DNA from: Pseudomonadota bacterium
GTDB taxonomy: Bacteria; Pseudomonadota; Alphaproteobacteria; Sphingomonadales; Sphingomonadaceae
Assembly (NCBI GenBank): GCA_023424275.1
Contig: JAFAED010000194.1
Span: forward strand, 1 to 7,685
Reading direction: 5' to 3'
Length of the DNA stretch: 7,685 bases
Position numbers and translations under genes: made by a program. Below are positions 6,527 through 7,685 of the stretch, piece by piece; the first letter of the stretch is position 1, and each line of letters starts with the position of its first letter. The notes beneath the pieces are model-generated. The model ran no database searches. It worked only from the letters and a program-made list of their open reading frames with translations, and was not told the DNA's origin.

Positions 6527-7071
6527 CCGGATCGTCGCTGTTCGTGCTCGGCGGCGCGCGGTCGGGCAAGAGCCGCTATGCGCAGGCGCGCGCCGAGGCC
6601 GATGCGAAAGGCATCGACGGCAGCCTCGTCTTCGTCGCGACCGCCGAAGCGTTCGACGATGAAATGCGCAGCCGCATCGCGCAGCATCGCGCCGACCGCG
6701 ACGGGCGCTGGCGCACCGTCGAGGCGCCGCGCGACCTCCCCGCGGTGATCGACGCACTCAGCGGCAAGCGCGCGGTCGTCCTCGTCGACTGTTTGACGCT
6801 GTGGCTGTCGAACCTGCTCCTCGCGGGCGCCGACCTCGCGCAAGCGGCGACCGCATTATGCGCGGCCATCGGCCGGTTCGACGGTCGGCTGATCCTCGTT
6901 TCGAACGAGGTCGGGTGGGGAATCGTCCCCGACAATGCCCTCGCACGGCAGTTTCGGGACGAGGCCGGACGGCTCAACCAAGTTGTCGCGGCCGCCGCCG
7001 ACGAGGTCGTGTTGATCGCCGCCGGGCTTCCGATGCACTTCAAGATCGCGGACAATCGTCCGTCGGCGTGA
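6523..7071 (+). CDS. cobU: Bifunctional adenosylcobinamide kinase / adenosylcobinamide-phosphate guanylyltransferase
   Basis: CobU (CobP in P. denitrificans) phosphorylates adenosylcobinamide and then transfers GMP to adenosylcobinamide phosphate, making the adenosylcobinamide-GDP used by CobS. The 182-residue length is normal. Visible motifs are a P-loop GGARSGKS (10-17), RIAQHR (51-56) with H55 matching the histidine guanylylated in Salmonella Cob[13 protein letters not shown] (88-99), [10 protein letters not shown] (127-136), the downstream [13 protein letters not shown] (141-153), and a C-terminal AGLPMHFK (167-174). The ATG overlaps the cobQ stop as ATGA, with GGGAG about seven bases upstream; longer in-frame readings lie inside cobQ. 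It is the last gene of the visible cob operon. Only 59 bases separate it from the next gene, and I see no strong terminator hairpin there, so some readthrough is possible. Confidence 0.97.
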   Translation: MTGSSLFVLGGARSGKSRYAQARAEADAKGIDGSLVFVATAEAFDDEMRSRIAQHRADRDGRWRTVEAPRDLPAVIDALSGKRAVVLVDCLTLWLSNLLLAGADLAQAATALCAAIGRFDGRLILVSNEVGWGIVPDNALARQFRDEAGRLNQVVAAAADEVVLIAAGLPMHFKIADNRPSA

Positions 7072-7115
7072 CAGGTGCAGGAAAGCTGGCAAGGCCAAGG
7101 TCGGCGGATCGACAA

Positions 7116-7123
7116 GAGGGAGG
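7116..7123 (+). promoter_or_regulatory. Strong ribosome binding site for the tannase-family gene
   Basis: GAGGGAGG is a near-ideal Shine-Dalgarno sequence ending seven bases before the ATG at 7131. It selects 7131 over the nearer ATG at 7124, which opens an Arg-rich shadow frame ending at 7339. It lies in the only clear intergenic gap (7072-7130), where I see no convincing -10 box, terminator or cobalamin riboswitch element. Confidence 0.8.
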
Positions 7124-7130
7124 ATGCCGG

Positions 7131-7685
7131 ATGGTCCGTTCGATGCTTTGCCGCAATTGGGTATTGCCCGTGGTCGCCACATTTGTCGGGGCCTTTTCCC
7201 CGGGCACGGCGCACGCCGCAGACTGCGCGGGGCTGACCGGACTCAAGCTGGCGGATGTGGTTATCACCGCCGCATCATCGGTCACGGCCGGGACCTTTAC
7301 CGAGCCGCAGCGCGGAACCGAGGCGCCCGTTCGCCATGAGCGTGTCCCCGCCTTTTGCCGCGTTGCCGGCATCGCCAGCCCCGAACCCGGATCGCGCATC
7401 GGTTTCGAAGTCTGGTTGCCCGCGCCCACGGCATGGTCCGAGCGACTGCATATGGCAGGCAACGGCGGCTATGGCTCGAACCTCTACTGGGCCCAGCTGG
7501 TCGCCCGGGTACAGCGCGGCGATGTCGGCGTGGCGACCGACACCGGCCACAGCGGCGGATCGCTGACGTTCGGCCGCGACAATCCGGTCGCGATCGTCGA
7601 CTGGGGTAATCGCGCCGCCCATGCGTCGGCGGTCGCCGCGAAACAGGTCGTGAAGGCCTATTACGGCCGGGCGCAGCGCTGGTCC
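7131..7685 (+). CDS. Secreted tannase/feruloyl esterase family protein, 3' end cut by window
   Basis: The frame is open from ATG 7131 to the window end (185 codons, no stop). Residues 1-29 look like a Sec signal peptide: R3 and R8 near the N-terminus, a hydrophobic core about 10-22, and an AHA site giving probable cleavage after A29. The mature start (ADCAGLTGLKLADVVITAA) and later blocks PAFCRVAG, IGFEVWLPAP, MAGNGGYGS, VATDTGHSGG and the WGNRAAH / YYGRAQRWS region resemble the tannase and feruloyl esterase family (PF07519). These are periplasmic or secreted alpha/beta-hydrolases that cleave aromatic acid esters such as galloyl or feruloyl esters. The family nucleophile, in a GCSxGG-type motif, would fall just past the window end and cannot be checked. 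C32 and C75 may pair in the mature protein. Its strong ribosome site and gap after cobU suggest a separate unit with no evident link to B12 synthesis. The exact substrate is unknown. Confidence 0.85.
   Translation, partial: MVRSMLCRNWVLPVVATFVGAFSPGTAHAADCAGLTGLKLADVVITAASSVTAGTFTEPQRGTEAPVRHERVPAFCRVAGIASPEPGSRIGFEVWLPAPTAWSERLHMAGNGGYGSNLYWAQLVARVQRGDVGVATDTGHSGGSLTFGRDNPVAIVDWGNRAAHASAVAAKQVVKAYYGRAQRWS

Noticed and set aside
7072..7130. Possible promoter (GTGACA at 7068-7073 as a -35 box), terminator or cobalamin riboswitch between cobU and the tannase gene
   Set aside because: No acceptable -10 box lies 16-18 bases downstream, no stable hairpin with a T run is visible, and I found no B12-box sequence. 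The gap is also too short for a full riboswitch.
7124..7339. Short + strand frame starting at ATG 7124
   Set aside because: It sits too close to the ribosome site (no spacer), is Arg-rich, and overlaps the tannase-family frame, which has a signal peptide and family motifs.

Overview
This high-GC window is almost entirely protein-coding on the + strand. It suggests an alphaproteobacterium, most likely of the Sphingomonadales (Sphingopyxis/Sphingomonas type). That placement is inferred from the gene content, the alphaproteobacterial form of the CbiB N-terminus (a GWP...RIGHPV pattern), and the secreted tannase/feruloyl esterase-type protein at the end. It was not tested by any search.

Layout. 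Bases 1-16 may hold the last codons of an upstream gene. A small multi-pass membrane protein of unknown function (13-489) comes next, then a cysteine-rich DUF1636 protein (489-896). Seven late cobalamin (vitamin B12) biosynthesis genes follow: cobT (893-1909), a cobC-type phosphatase (1906-2475), cobS (2472-3191), cobD (3188-4156), cbiB (4149-5087), cobQ (5075-6526) and cobU (6523-7071). Every junction overlaps by 1 to 13 bases, mostly as ATGA, so bases 13-7071 look like one tightly packed, translationally coupled operon that probably begins upstream. After a 59-base gap, a new gene with a strong ribosome binding site and a signal peptide begins at 7131. It encodes a tannase/feruloyl esterase-family protein cut by the window end.

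How the genes work together. CobQ amidates adenosylcobyrinic acid a,c-diamide to adenosylcobyric acid. CobD makes (R)-1-amino-2-propanol phosphate from L-threonine phosphate, and CbiB attaches it. CobU phosphorylates the product and/or converts it to adenosylcobinamide-GDP. CobT makes alpha-ribazole phosphate from dimethylbenzimidazole. CobS joins the two halves, and CobC removes the phosphate before or after that step. The set covers the pathway from adenosylcobyrinate a,c-diamide to adenosylcobalamin. The threonine kinase, the dimethylbenzimidazole synthase, the corrin-ring enzymes and the cobalt chelatase are not here. Gene names need care because two systems conflict: Pseudomonas denitrificans cobU, cobV, cobC, cobD and cobP correspond to Salmonella cobT, cobS, cobD, cbiB and cobU. 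The Salmonella-style names are used here, except cobQ.

The enzymes themselves are well known. The least explained part is the pair at the head of the visible operon: the unknown membrane protein and the DUF1636 protein, whose five cysteines resemble a thioredoxin-like [2Fe-2S] ferredoxin. I see no RNA gene, mobile element, CRISPR array or convincing terminator in the window.
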